Below are positions 37,084 to 45,870 of a stretch of DNA of 47,242 nt, one piece after another. The translations under genes were made by a program, and so were the position numbers. The notes beneath the pieces are model-generated. The model saw nothing but the letters and a program-made list of their open reading frames with translations. It was not told the origin of the DNA and did not search any database. The stretch is taken from positions 1 to 47,242 of the forward strand of contig JACSRE010000102.1 of assembly GCA_014879945.1 (NCBI GenBank), given 5' to 3'. Source of the DNA: Myxococcus sp. GTDB taxonomy: Bacteria > Myxococcota > Myxococcia > Myxococcales > Myxococcaceae. Within the stretch, counting starts at the first letter, position 1. Every line of letters starts with the position of its first letter.

Positions 37084-38307
37084 ATGGCGCGCAACACACC
37101 GTTCGTGATCGGGGAGGCGGAAGCAGGCATCGCCGAGGCCACCGAGCTGGGGCTGATGCACACCAGCTTCAGCGCCCGTGACGGGCGGGTGGTGACGCTC
37201 CCCGGCGGGCACCAGGCCGTCGAGTTCATCAACTGCAGCTACCTGGGCCTCGACACCTGGCCGCAGCTCATCGCCGGCGCCAAGCGGGCCCTCGACGACT
37301 TCGGCGTGCACTTCTGCTGCGCGCGCTCGCGGCTCACCATCGAGCCCAACGTTCGGCTCGAGGCCGAGCTCAGCGAGCTCTTCCGCGGCCACGCGATCAC
37401 CTTCCCCACCGTCACCGCCGCGCACATGAGCGTGCTGCCGACGCTGGCCAGCGGCCGGTTGTTGCCGGGCTCGGTGCGCTCGAAGACGCGCTTCATCTTC
37501 GACAAGCACGCGCACGCCTCGATGCAGTTCCTGCGGCCGATCATCGCGGCCGAGGCGAGCGCCGTCACCACCATCGCCCACAACGATCTTCAGGCGCTCG
37601 AAGACGAAGCGAAGGCGGCCGATCGGGCCGGTGAGACGCCGGTCTACCTGGCCGACGGGGTGTACTCGATGGGGGGGCTGTGCCCGCTGCCCGAGCTGGT
37701 CGAGCTCAGCGAGAAGTGGGGCATCGTGCTGTACCTCGACGATGCGCACGGCACCTCGATCTTCGGGCGGCACGGCGAGGGCTCCGTGCGCGGCGCGTGG
37801 GACGGCGACCTGCCTGAGACGGTGATCGTCAACTTCTCGCTCGCCAAGGGCTTCGGCTGCAACGGCGGCGGCGTGCTGCTCCCCTCGAAGTGGCAGGCCG
37901 ACCGCGTGCGGCGCTTCGGCATGACGTACGGCTTCTCGGCGCCGCTCGACTTCTCCATCGTCGGGGCGGCGCTGGAGTCGACGAAGCTCCACCGCGACGG
38001 CACCGTCGAGCGGCTGCAGCGCGAGCTGCGCGCGCGGGTCGCGCGGTTCGACGAGCGCGTCGGCAGCGACACCCGCAACTTCAGCCCCATTCGCCGGGTG
38101 GTGATCGGCGACGAGGCGGAGTGCCGGGCCGTCGGCGCGCGGCTCCTCGAGCGGGGCTACCTGGTGAGCACCGCGTTCTTCCCCGTCGTCGCGCGCGGCA
38201 AGGCGCAGCTGCGCGTCTGCCTGGGGGTCGATCACACCGACGCGCAGATCGACGGCTTCGCCGAGGCGCTCGACGCGTCGCGCGCGGCCCTCGCAAGGAC
38301 CGCGTGA
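37084..38307 (+). CDS. Alpha-oxoamine-synthase-like PLP enzyme (BioF/CqsA family)
   Basis: A 407-residue fold-type I PLP enzyme of the alpha-oxoamine synthase family, which joins an amino acid and an acyl-CoA with loss of CO2. Key parts are DKHAHAS (cofactor ring stacking), DGVYSMGG, DDAHG (PLP Asp and His) and the Schiff-base Lys255 in FSLAKGFGC. The usual GSR-x-x-x-G-x-x-x-x-H segment is changed (CCARSRLTIEPNVRLE), so its acyl substrate may be unusual. A true bioF role is unlikely as no other biotin gene is near. Its stop is one base before the ATG of the first ATP-grasp-like gene, so the two are coupled in one operon. Confidence 0.88.
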   Translation: MARNTPFVIGEAEAGIAEATELGLMHTSFSARDGRVVTLPGGHQAVEFINCSYLGLDTWPQLIAGAKRALDDFGVHFCCARSRLTIEPNVRLEAELSELFRGHAITFPTVTAAHMSVLPTLASGRLLPGSVRSKTRFIFDKHAHASMQFLRPIIAAEASAVTTIAHNDLQALEDEAKAADRAGETPVYLADGVYSMGGLCPLPELVELSEKWGIVLYLDDAHGTSIFGRHGEGSVRGAWDGDLPETVIVNFSLAKGFGCNGGGVLLPSKWQADRVRRFGMTYGFSAPLDFSIVGAALESTKLHRDGTVERLQRELRARVARFDERVGSDTRNFSPIRRVVIGDEAECRAVGARLLERGYLVSTAFFPVVARGKAQLRVCLGVDHTDAQIDGFAEALDASRAALARTA

Positions 38308-38308
38308 G

Positions 38309-39565
38309 ATGACGCCGGCGCAGTGGCGGGGCGGCTTCCTCGAGCGCCTGATGGCCGCGCCCGAGCGCGCGCGCTCGAGCTTCTCGGCGGCGCTGGCCCG
38401 CGAAGGCGCCCAGGCGTTGACCCCGGTGCTGTGCCCCCTGGTCATCGACGCTGCCGAGCGCGCTCACCTCGAGGCGCTGGTGAAGGCGTGGCACGCGGGC
38501 ATGCACCAGGCGCTGCAGCAGTGGGCGGCGGAGCCGGGCTCCAGCCTCCTGAAGCTCCCGGCCGCGCTCGAGCCGCGGGTGCGCGAAGACGCGCTGCGGG
38601 GCCGGGCCTTCGGGAGCACCCGCTACGACTTCGTGGTGGACGCCGCTGGTCGCGCCACGCTGATCGAGTGTCAGGCGGGCGACCCCTCGGGCATGGGCAT
38701 GGAGGAGGCCTCGGCCGCGGCCTTCGCGACCCTCGAGGCGCTCGGGGGCGGGCTGCAGCGGGCGTCGATCGCCTCGTCGCTGCGCCGGTTCGTCGCCCCC
38801 CACCCGGCGACGGCTGGCCTGGTGGTCTTCGTGGTGCACCGCGGGGCCTTCGTGGAGTGGGACGTGGAGCGGCTGGTGAAGACGTGCCGCGCCGAAGGGG
38901 TCGACGCGGTGGTCGCCGACCCGTCCGAGCTGACGCTGCGCGACGGCCGGCTGCGCCTGGGCGACCGGGTGGTGGCGAAGGTGGTGCGCGACAGCATCGA
39001 GGAGCTGCTCGCGCCCGAGCACGAGGCGGCCAGCCGCGCGCTGATGGCGGCGTGGGCGTCGGGCGTGGTCGAGGTGTCGAACCCCCTCGGGTCGATCGCG
39101 GCCGACCACAAGGTGTTGCTGGGCCGCCTGCGCGCCCCCGCCGTTCAGGCGCACCTCTCAGCCGAGGTCGCGCAGCTGCTGAACGAGAGCGTGCCCGAGA
39201 CGGTGGGGCTCGACGATCACCCCACGCCGGAGCGCTCGCGCTGGGTGCTCAAGCCGTCGGATGGCTATGGAGGCTTCGACGTGACGGTGGGCCCCGCGGT
39301 CTCGGACGACGCGTGGCGGCTCGCCGTCGAGGCCGCGCGCGAGAGCGGCCGCACCTTCCTGCTCCAGACCTTCGTGCCCGCCGAGCGCGCCGACTTCCCC
39401 GTGGTGGTGGACGGTACGCTCGCGCTGCGCCCGCACTTCGTCGTCCGCAGCGGGTGGATGCACGGCGATCGCTTCGGCGGCCTCTTCGCGCGGGTGCGCC
39501 AGCAACCGGTGGTGAACGTGCACCAGGGCGGCGGGCTGCTGCCGGTCTACACGCTCGCCTCGTGA
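38309..39565 (+). CDS. Circularly permuted ATP-grasp-like ligase, copy 1
   Basis: A 418-residue protein that I assign to the ATP-grasp superfamily, circularly permuted type (glutathionylspermidine-synthase-like). Signs are an IECQAGDPSG motif with Glu120, comparable to the metal/substrate-binding ExN-x-DxPSG of that group, and a late KPSDGYGG loop (Lys315), typical of ATP binding in permuted enzymes. A C-terminal half of alternating strands ends near YTLAS. It likely forms an amide between a carboxylate and an amine. It is coupled to the upstream PLP gene (1 bp) and followed by a second copy that shares its C-terminal pattern. Substrate unknown. Confidence 0.65.
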   Translation: MTPAQWRGGFLERLMAAPERARSSFSAALAREGAQALTPVLCPLVIDAAERAHLEALVKAWHAGMHQALQQWAAEPGSSLLKLPAALEPRVREDALRGRAFGSTRYDFVVDAAGRATLIECQAGDPSGMGMEEASAAAFATLEALGGGLQRASIASSLRRFVAPHPATAGLVVFVVHRGAFVEWDVERLVKTCRAEGVDAVVADPSELTLRDGRLRLGDRVVAKVVRDSIEELLAPEHEAASRALMAAWASGVVEVSNPLGSIAADHKVLLGRLRAPAVQAHLSAEVAQLLNESVPETVGLDDHPTPERSRWVLKPSDGYGGFDVTVGPAVSDDAWRLAVEAARESGRTFLLQTFVPAERADFPVVVDGTLALRPHFVVRSGWMHGDRFGGLFARVRQQPVVNVHQGGGLLPVYTLAS

Positions 39566-39596
39566 CCCCAGCGGCGATGTGCTCAGGTCGCCACCC

Positions 39597-40979
39597 GTGA
39601 AGCCTGTACGAAGTCGCCGCCCCGAGAAGGCGCCCGAGCTCCCGGAAGATCGCCACGCCGTCGACACCTTTCGCCGCCACCTCAAGCGCCACGCCGCGCG
39701 CATGCCCGAGGTGGTGAAGGCCTTCGAGCGCCGGTGGAAGCGGCTGGGCGTCGACACGCTCCACGGGGTGGGCATTCCACTGCGGCCGCTCTTCATTCCC
39801 CGCGCGCGCCTCGAAGCCCTGAGCGCCGGCTTTCACGAGGGCATGGCGCGGCTGGTGTCGGCGCTGCGACGCGACATCGGCGACCCGGCGGCGCTCGACG
39901 AGCAGGTGCCCGTCGGGGCGAAGCTGCTGCGCGCGCTCGCCCCCGGGCTCGACAGCCCGCACACGCTCTCGTGGTTCCGGCCCGACGGCTTCCTCCTGAA
40001 GGACCGCTACGTGGTGGGGGAGCTCAACTACGGCAACGGCGTGCTGGTGAGCATCGGCTACACCGAGTGCCTCTTCGATCTCTTCGCGAACCACCCGGCG
40101 CACCAGAGCGCGGGCTTTCACCGGCGCGATCTCGATCGCCCCTTCATGGGCTGGCTGGCGGCGCTCGAGGCGGCCATCGACTACCACCGGCCGGCGCACG
40201 TGGTGCTGCTGTCGCACCGCGAAGAGTGGCCGTTCGTCGTCGACGACAGCCCGCGCGTTCGCCACCAGGTGGAGCAGGCCGTCAACCGCCTGCTCGCCCG
40301 CGGCCTCCACGTCTCGTTCGGGCACGAAGACGAGGCCTACGTCGACGCGAAGGGCAAGGCGCGGGTGAAGGGCTCGACGCTGCCGGTCGATCTCTTCGTG
40401 GTGGTGACGATCAGCTCGTCGTTCATCGATCACCCCCAGGTGCTGCGCACCACCGCGAAGGCGCTCTGCGGCACCCACGTCGGCCCTGCGCCCATCGTCA
40501 AGCCGCTCATCGGGGTGGCCATGGACAAGGGCATTCTCCCCTGGGCCAACGCCGTCGGCGCGCTCCCGGTGGACTGCGGCGACGGCACCCAGGTGGTGGC
40601 GCCCGACACCTGGTTCGTCGACGGCGCTTCGCGCCAGTGGCTGTTGGACAACCAGCGCCGGCTCGTCATCAAGCGCTCGTTCATCGGGAAGGACACGGTG
40701 ATCGGGGTCGCGTCGTCGAAGCCCGACTGGGCGGCGGCGGTCGAGCGGTCGGCCAACCGCGAGTACGTCGTGCAGCGCTACCAGTCACTGCCGCGCACCG
40801 AGCTGCCGGTGCTGATCGACGGCCGCGTGGAGTGGATTCTTGTGCGCGTGGAGTTCACGCCCTTCATCGTGCACGGCCGCTACTGCGGCGCGCTGGCCAG
40901 GTACGCGCCAGACGCGCCCGGGTTGGTGCTCTCGCCACCGCCCGACGGCATGGGCATGACGATGGTGCACGCCACGTGA
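39597..40979 (+). CDS. Circularly permuted ATP-grasp-like ligase, copy 2
   Basis: A 460-residue protein starting at GTG 39597, with a GTG at 39579 as alternative; neither has a strong ribosome-binding site. It has an ELNYGNG motif (Glu142) and a late IKRSFIGKD strand-loop (Lys359) at positions matching those of copy 1. The C-terminal order is the same: VVQRYQSLP here against LLQTFVPAE there, then VLIDGRVE against VVVDGTLA. The two are therefore paralogues, although overall identity is low. The Gly-rich ATP loop is less canonical than in copy 1, so its activity is less certain. It belongs to the same operon and converges on the GATase-like gene with 5 bp between stops. Confidence 0.6.
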   Translation: MKPVRSRRPEKAPELPEDRHAVDTFRRHLKRHAARMPEVVKAFERRWKRLGVDTLHGVGIPLRPLFIPRARLEALSAGFHEGMARLVSALRRDIGDPAALDEQVPVGAKLLRALAPGLDSPHTLSWFRPDGFLLKDRYVVGELNYGNGVLVSIGYTECLFDLFANHPAHQSAGFHRRDLDRPFMGWLAALEAAIDYHRPAHVVLLSHREEWPFVVDDSPRVRHQVEQAVNRLLARGLHVSFGHEDEAYVDAKGKARVKGSTLPVDLFVVVTISSSFIDHPQVLRTTAKALCGTHVGPAPIVKPLIGVAMDKGILPWANAVGALPVDCGDGTQVVAPDTWFVDGASRQWLLDNQRRLVIKRSFIGKDTVIGVASSKPDWAAAVERSANREYVVQRYQSLPRTELPVLIDGRVEWILVRVEFTPFIVHGRYCGALARYAPDAPGLVLSPPPDGMGMTMVHAT

Positions 40980-40984
40980 GTCGG

Positions 40985-41920
40985 TCAGCGCTGGTCGTTG
41001 GGCGCCGGCGTGCGCTTGACGTGCTTGCTCACCACGGCGTCACCGAAGCGCTCGGCGTTCGCCAGCCACGCCGCCGAGTTCTTCACGTAGCGCGCGGTGC
41101 CGGCCGTATCCCACTTATTGTAGAGGCGCGTGAAGCCGCCGTCGAAGATCGCCCGCTTGCCGCCACGATCGTAGAAGCCCGAGACGAGGTTGCCGGCCGA
41201 CCCGTACAGCAGCGGCTCGAGCGCGTCGTTGGGCTGCACGGTCGCGATGGTGATGCCCTCGTAGAGGAACTCGAGGCCGGTCGAGAGCAGGTGGCTGCGG
41301 CGCACGCCGACGTGGGCCTTGCCGTCGGACTTCTCGAGGCCGACCACCTGATCGCCCCTCAGGTTGCCCAGCATGGTGACGCCCATCAGCGCCGCGCCGA
41401 CCGCGTTGGCGTCGGCGTAGTAGGGCTCGTTGTCGCCCCAGAGGTAGACGCCCTTGCCCGACTCGAAGAAGCGCTTGATGACGGCGACGTGCGCGTCCGA
41501 GAGCCGGCGCTGATCGCCCGAGATGAGCCACAGCTGGCAGGCCTTCTCGAGCTGCGCCTCGAACTCCTTCACCGGCGGCACCGCGTTGCTCCAGCGGTAG
41601 ACCGAGAAGCCCTTCTCCTTGAGGGCGTCGCGCGCGGCGTCGAAGGGGAAGTCGTAGAGCTGAATCACCGCGACCGTCTGCCCATCGAAGGCGCCGTCGA
41701 CGGCGAGGTCGTGCTGGTTGCCCGCCGAGTTCCCGTAGCCGTCGCGCTGCACCGGGACGAAGCGCGCGCGGGCCTCGAGCTGGCCCGTCTTGTCGTTGCG
41801 CACCTGCTCGACGACGCGCTCCGCGGCCGGGGCGTTCGAGCCGGCGGTCTGAGAGTACTGCGCGAGGGCCGGCGCCGAGAGGCCGAGGGTCAACAGGCAC
41901 GACAAGAGGCGAAGTCGCAT
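40985..41920 (-). CDS. Exported GATase-like protein
   Basis: A 311-residue protein. The ATG at 41920 is preceded by GGAG and gives a good signal peptide (about 1-20, cleavage ALA-QY). The open frame upstream is not needed. The mature part resembles the class I glutamine-amidotransferase-like fold in its BPL_N/ThuA-type use: strand VAVIQLYDFPF, helix, LWLISGD (in place of the catalytic Cys elbow), then FFESGKGVYLWGDNEPYY and a later HLLSTGLEF. No catalytic Cys is seen, so it may be a binding rather than hydrolytic protein. It is periplasmic, on the opposite strand inside the biosynthetic region, 68 bp divergent from the LanB-like gene. Confidence 0.68.
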   Translation of the reverse strand: MRLRLLSCLLTLGLSAPALAQYSQTAGSNAPAAERVVEQVRNDKTGQLEARARFVPVQRDGYGNSAGNQHDLAVDGAFDGQTVAVIQLYDFPFDAARDALKEKGFSVYRWSNAVPPVKEFEAQLEKACQLWLISGDQRRLSDAHVAVIKRFFESGKGVYLWGDNEPYYADANAVGAALMGVTMLGNLRGDQVVGLEKSDGKAHVGVRRSHLLSTGLEFLYEGITIATVQPNDALEPLLYGSAGNLVSGFYDRGGKRAIFDGGFTRLYNKWDTAGTARYVKNSAAWLANAERFGDAVVSKHVKRTPAPNDQR

Positions 41921-41988
41921 GGGAGCTCCGTGAGGGGTGGGTGTCGCCATGAACGGGCCACCCGTCGTTTCGATCTTCGGGGCGCGCG

Positions 41989-44220
41989 GTGAAGCAGCAG
42001 AGGCCATCGCGGGTGCCGCTGCTGCGCGGGTGGACGTTGTGGCCGCTGGCCCTGGTGCGGGGCGCGGGCTTCCCCGTCGCCGTCGTGGAGTCCCTGGCCG
42101 AGCCCACGCTCGCCGCAGACGCCCGTGCCCGGCTCGACGGTTCCCTCGCGCCCGAGGGGTGGGCCGACAGGTGGGCCGCCGCGCGCCCCACCACCCGCCG
42201 CGTGGTGCGCGGCTGGGCGGCGGACCCCAGGCTGCGTGAGGCGATCACCTGGCAGAACCGGGGGGCGGTGGAGAACGGGCTCGACTCGCTGTTGCGCGCG
42301 CCGGCCGACCGCGACGACGCCAGGCTCCGCAAGAAGGAGGCGATGGTCGTCTCGTACCTGCAGCGCTACGCCACCAAGTGCGACACCATCGGCTTCTTCG
42401 GGCCGCTGGGCTGGGCGCGTTGGGAGGGCCCGGGCCAGCTCGCGCAGCGCCCGGGGAACGCGCTGCTCGACGCGCGCGCGGTGTTCTTCGAGCCGTGGGC
42501 CATCGCGGCGGTCGTCGACGCGGTCGCCGCCGACGACGAGGGCCTCGCGGCGCTCCCGCTCCGCCTGACGGGCCACGCCCGGGTCGAGGCGATGCCCGCG
42601 CGGAGCCTCGAGCGCCGCCTCGCGGCCCGGCTCGACGGCGCCACCTCCGCGCACGAGCTCGCGAAGGCGCTGGGCGTGGAGCGTGAAGCCGTGCTGGCGA
42701 TCGTGCGGCAGCTCATCACCGCGGGGCTCGTCGATCTCGCGGTGCCGGTGCCCATCGCCCACCACCCGGAGGACGCGGTGCTCCGCGCCGCGAGGCGCCT
42801 CGCGAAGCGGCCGAAGGCGCGGCTGGTCTCGGCGATGAGCGAGCTGATCGCCGCGAAGCATCAGGTCGCCGCCGCGGCTGGAGACGTCACGCGCCTGACG
42901 CCAGCCCTCGCGCACGCGGAGGCGACCTTCACCCGGCTCGCCGAGACGCCCGCGCGCCGGCACGAGGGCCGCACCTACGCGGGGCGCTCCATCCTCTTCG
43001 AGGAGACGCGTCGTTCCCTGCAGGTCTCGCTGGGGGACGATCTGCGGGCGACGCTCGAGGCGCCGTTGTCGGCGCTGCTGGAGCTGGCCCGGCTCTACAC
43101 CCACCGCATCGCGCGCGGGCTCGAGGCCGCGGCGGCGCGCGAGTTCTCGAAGCAGCGCTCGCGCGCCGTGCCGCTGGTCGACTTCTGGCTGGCGACCGGC
43201 AGGCACTTCGAGGGCGACCCACCGCCCGTCGTGCGCGGCGCCGTCGAGTTCATCCAGGCGTTGGTGGCCCGCGCCTGCGGGCCCTTCGGCGCGGGCGCGC
43301 GCGAGCTGCGCTGGCGCTCGGCCGACCTCGAGCAGCTCGTCACGAGCCGCGCGGGGCCCGGCTGGCCCGGCGCCAGGCACCACGCCCCCGACGTCATGCT
43401 CGCGCGCCGCGGCGGCGTGCTGGTGCCCGTGCTGGGCGAGCTCCACACCGGCGTCACGCCGTTCTCGACGCTCTCGGTGCTCTCGTTGACGCCCCACCGC
43501 GCCGAGCTCGAGGCGTTGTTTCGCGCCGATCTGCCCGGCCCCCACGTCACCCCGACGCCGTGGGAGGACTTCGCGCGCAGCACCCACGACACCCGGCTGG
43601 CCCCTGACGACGAGCGCTGGCATGTGGACCTCGGTCACCGCTTCACCTCCCCGCTCCCGCCCGCGCGCGTTCGCCGCGCCGCCGACCTCTCGGTCCGCCG
43701 CGGCCGGCAGGGCCTCGAGGTGGTGGGGAAGGGCTTTCGCCAACCGCTGGCCGCCGTCTTCGAGCGCCGCATCAAGCTGCGCGCGGCCAACGACTTTCAC
43801 GTCGTGGCGTGGACCGACCATCGCCCCAGGGTGTGGGTCGACGAGGTGGTGATCGCGCGCGAGGCCTGGCGCCTCGACGCGGCGGCCGTGGCGCCGTGGG
43901 CACGGGAGGAAGCGCCCGACCGCTTCCTCGAGGTGACGCGCACCGCCCGCGCGCTGGGCTGGCCGCGCTACGTCTTCGTGAAGGCCACCGGCGAGACCAA
44001 GCCCATCTTCGTCGACCTCCACAGCCCCGCGCTGGTGGAGCTGCTGTGCAAACAGGCGCGAGCGGCGAGCTCGTTGGTGGTGACCGAGATGATGCCGAGC
44101 CCAGACGAGTGCTGGCTCGAAGACGCCGACGGCCAACGCTACGTCGCCGAGCTGCGCCTGCTGGCGGTGGACCCGAAGACGTGGGGCCCCGGGCCGATTT
44201 CCGCTACACGGCGGGCATGA
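41989..44220 (+). CDS. Stand-alone LanB-type (lantibiotic dehydratase N-domain) protein
   Basis: A 743-residue protein starting at GTG. It follows the LanB family from end to end: an N-terminal LVRGAGFP, the core segment RYATKCDTIGFFGPLGW (about 126-142), a winged-helix-like part (about 215-245), GELHTGVTPF, and a C-terminal RYVFVKATGE ... FVDLHSPALVELL ... VTEMMPSPDECWL ... VAELRLL. In known LanB enzymes this domain uses glutamyl-tRNA to glutamylate Ser/Thr. The separate elimination domain of full dehydratases is absent, as in PEARL enzymes, which add amino acids from aminoacyl-tRNA. No precursor peptide is seen. It overlaps the next gene by ATGA. The core segment differs from the usual TPF(G/S) form, marking a distinct subfamily. 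Confidence 0.85.
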   Translation: MKQQRPSRVPLLRGWTLWPLALVRGAGFPVAVVESLAEPTLAADARARLDGSLAPEGWADRWAAARPTTRRVVRGWAADPRLREAITWQNRGAVENGLDSLLRAPADRDDARLRKKEAMVVSYLQRYATKCDTIGFFGPLGWARWEGPGQLAQRPGNALLDARAVFFEPWAIAAVVDAVAADDEGLAALPLRLTGHARVEAMPARSLERRLAARLDGATSAHELAKALGVEREAVLAIVRQLITAGLVDLAVPVPIAHHPEDAVLRAARRLAKRPKARLVSAMSELIAAKHQVAAAAGDVTRLTPALAHAEATFTRLAETPARRHEGRTYAGRSILFEETRRSLQVSLGDDLRATLEAPLSALLELARLYTHRIARGLEAAAAREFSKQRSRAVPLVDFWLATGRHFEGDPPPVVRGAVEFIQALVARACGPFGAGARELRWRSADLEQLVTSRAGPGWPGARHHAPDVMLARRGGVLVPVLGELHTGVTPFSTLSVLSLTPHRAELEALFRADLPGPHVTPTPWEDFARSTHDTRLAPDDERWHVDLGHRFTSPLPPARVRRAADLSVRRGRQGLEVVGKGFRQPLAAVFERRIKLRAANDFHVVAWTDHRPRVWVDEVVIAREAWRLDAAAVAPWAREEAPDRFLEVTRTARALGWPRYVFVKATGETKPIFVDLHSPALVELLCKQARAASSLVVTEMMPSPDECWLEDADGQRYVAELRLLAVDPKTWGPGPISATRRA

Positions 44221-45863
44221 CCTCGACGCTCCTCCTGGCCCTGCTCCTCGCGGCCGACAAGTCAGGCCAGTCGCAGATCACCGCGGCGGCGCTCACCGGG
44301 CACGTTCGGTTCCTGGCCTCGGACGCGCTCGAGGGGCGGGGGCCGGCGACCCGCGGCGATCAGCTCACGCAGCAGTACATCGCCGCCCAGTTCGAGACGC
44401 TCGGCCTCGCGCCGGTGGGCGACGACGGCACCGCGCGCCAGTCCTTCGAGCTCATCGGCGTCACCGGCCACCCCGACGCCATCACCTTCACCAGGGGCGC
44501 CGCGACGCTCAAGGCCCCGTTCGACACCGACATGATCGCCGTCAGCGGCCACCAGGCGGCGCGCTCCACCCTCGACAAGGCCGAGGTCGTCTTCGTCGGC
44601 TACGGCATCGTGGCCCCCGAGTACGGGTGGAACGACTTCAAGAACGTGGACGTGAAGGGGAAGGTGTTGCTGGTGATGAACAACGACCCCGAAGACGACG
44701 CCTCGCTCTTCGCAGGGAAGACGCGGCTCTGGTACGGCCGCTGGGACTACAAGTACGAGCAGGCCGCCAGGCAGGGCGCGGTCGGCTGCATCATCATTCA
44801 CACCACGCCGTCGGCCGGGTACCCGTGGCAGGTGGTGCAGACCTCGTGGACCGGCGAGCAGTTCGATCTGCCCTCGCCCAATGGCGCGAAGCTGCAGGTG
44901 AAGGGCTGGTTGACCGAGGCCGCGAGCAAGAAGCTGGTCTCGCTCGCTGGGAAGGACCTCGATCAGCTCCGCGCGGCCGCGCAGTCGCGAGACTTCACGC
45001 CCGTGCCGCTGGGGGTGCTGGCCAACACCTCGTTCACCAACGTCGTGGCGAAGAAGTCCACCGCCAACGTGCTGGGCCTCCTGCGGGGCAGCGACCCGAA
45101 GCTCGCCGACGAGTGGCTGGTGCTGACGGCGCACCACGATCACCTCGGCCGCGTCGAGAAGCCGAAGCCGGGCGAAGACGCGATCTACAACGGCGCCGTG
45201 GACAACGCCTCGGGCGTGGCGGCGCTGCTCACCATCGCGCGCGCGCTCACCGCCCAGCCGAAGGCGCCCAGGCGCAGCGTCTTGTTCGCGGCCGTGGCGG
45301 CAGAGGAGCAGGGGTTGCTGGGCTCCCAGTACCTCGTGGAGCACCCGCCGGTGCCGTACGGCCGCATGGCGGCGAACATCAACATCGACGGGCTCAACAT
45401 CTGGGGCCGCACCAAAGACGTCTCGGTCATCGGCTACGGCAAGACGAGCATCGACGCCGTGCTCACCCAACTGGCGAAGGGGCAGGGCCGGGTGGTGAAG
45501 CCCGACGCGCTGAGCGATCGCGGGTTCTTCTACCGCAGCGATCAGTTCAACTTCGCCAAGGTGGGCGTGCCGGCGTCGTACTTCTCGTCGGGGCACGTCT
45601 TCATCGGCCGGCCCGAGGCGTGGGGCCGCGAGCAGCGCGAGAAGTGGGAAGAGACCCACTACCACCAGCCGTCCGACGAGCTGCTCGCCTCGTGGGACCT
45701 CTCGGGCGCGGTCGAAGACGTGCAGCTCATCTATCAGCTCACCGTGAAGCTCGCAGACGCGCCGTCGATGCCCACCTGGACGCGCGGCGACGAGTTCGAG
45801 GTGCCGCGCCAGCGGTCGCTCGAGGCGCTCAAGGCGACCGGCTCACGCAGCGGCGCGCCCTGA
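44217..45863 (+). CDS. Exported M28-family zinc peptidase
   Basis: A 548-residue protein starting at the ATG that overlaps the LanB-like stop (ATGA). A short signal peptide (about 1-14) suggests export. A PA-type insert (about 110-240) precedes the catalytic core. The M28 zinc ligands and base are in place: His306 and Asp308 (AHHDHLG), Asp329 (GAVDNASG), Glu363/Glu364 (AAEEQG) and His483 (YHQPSD). It is an aminopeptidase-like enzyme. The coupling to the LanB-like gene suggests that it trims or releases a peptide product, but a general peptidase picked up in the operon is possible. Confidence 0.92.
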   Translation: MTSTLLLALLLAADKSGQSQITAAALTGHVRFLASDALEGRGPATRGDQLTQQYIAAQFETLGLAPVGDDGTARQSFELIGVTGHPDAITFTRGAATLKAPFDTDMIAVSGHQAARSTLDKAEVVFVGYGIVAPEYGWNDFKNVDVKGKVLLVMNNDPEDDASLFAGKTRLWYGRWDYKYEQAARQGAVGCIIIHTTPSAGYPWQVVQTSWTGEQFDLPSPNGAKLQVKGWLTEAASKKLVSLAGKDLDQLRAAAQSRDFTPVPLGVLANTSFTNVVAKKSTANVLGLLRGSDPKLADEWLVLTAHHDHLGRVEKPKPGEDAIYNGAVDNASGVAALLTIARALTAQPKAPRRSVLFAAVAAEEQGLLGSQYLVEHPPVPYGRMAANINIDGLNIWGRTKDVSVIGYGKTSIDAVLTQLAKGQGRVVKPDALSDRGFFYRSDQFNFAKVGVPASYFSSGHVFIGRPEAWGREQREKWEETHYHQPSDELLASWDLSGAVEDVQLIYQLTVKLADAPSMPTWTRGDEFEVPRQRSLEALKATGSRSGAP

Positions 45864-45870
45864 CGTCACC

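Noticed and set aside
41937-42239. Small plus-strand frame at the LanB-like start as a possible precursor peptide
   Set aside because: Most of it overlaps the LanB-like gene in another frame, and it has no leader-like or Ser/Thr/Cys-rich core. The composition is a frame shadow.
41890-44136. A 748-residue minus-strand frame opposite the LanB-like gene
   Set aside because: Low-complexity Arg/His/Val-rich shadow; the sense frame carries family motifs from start to end.
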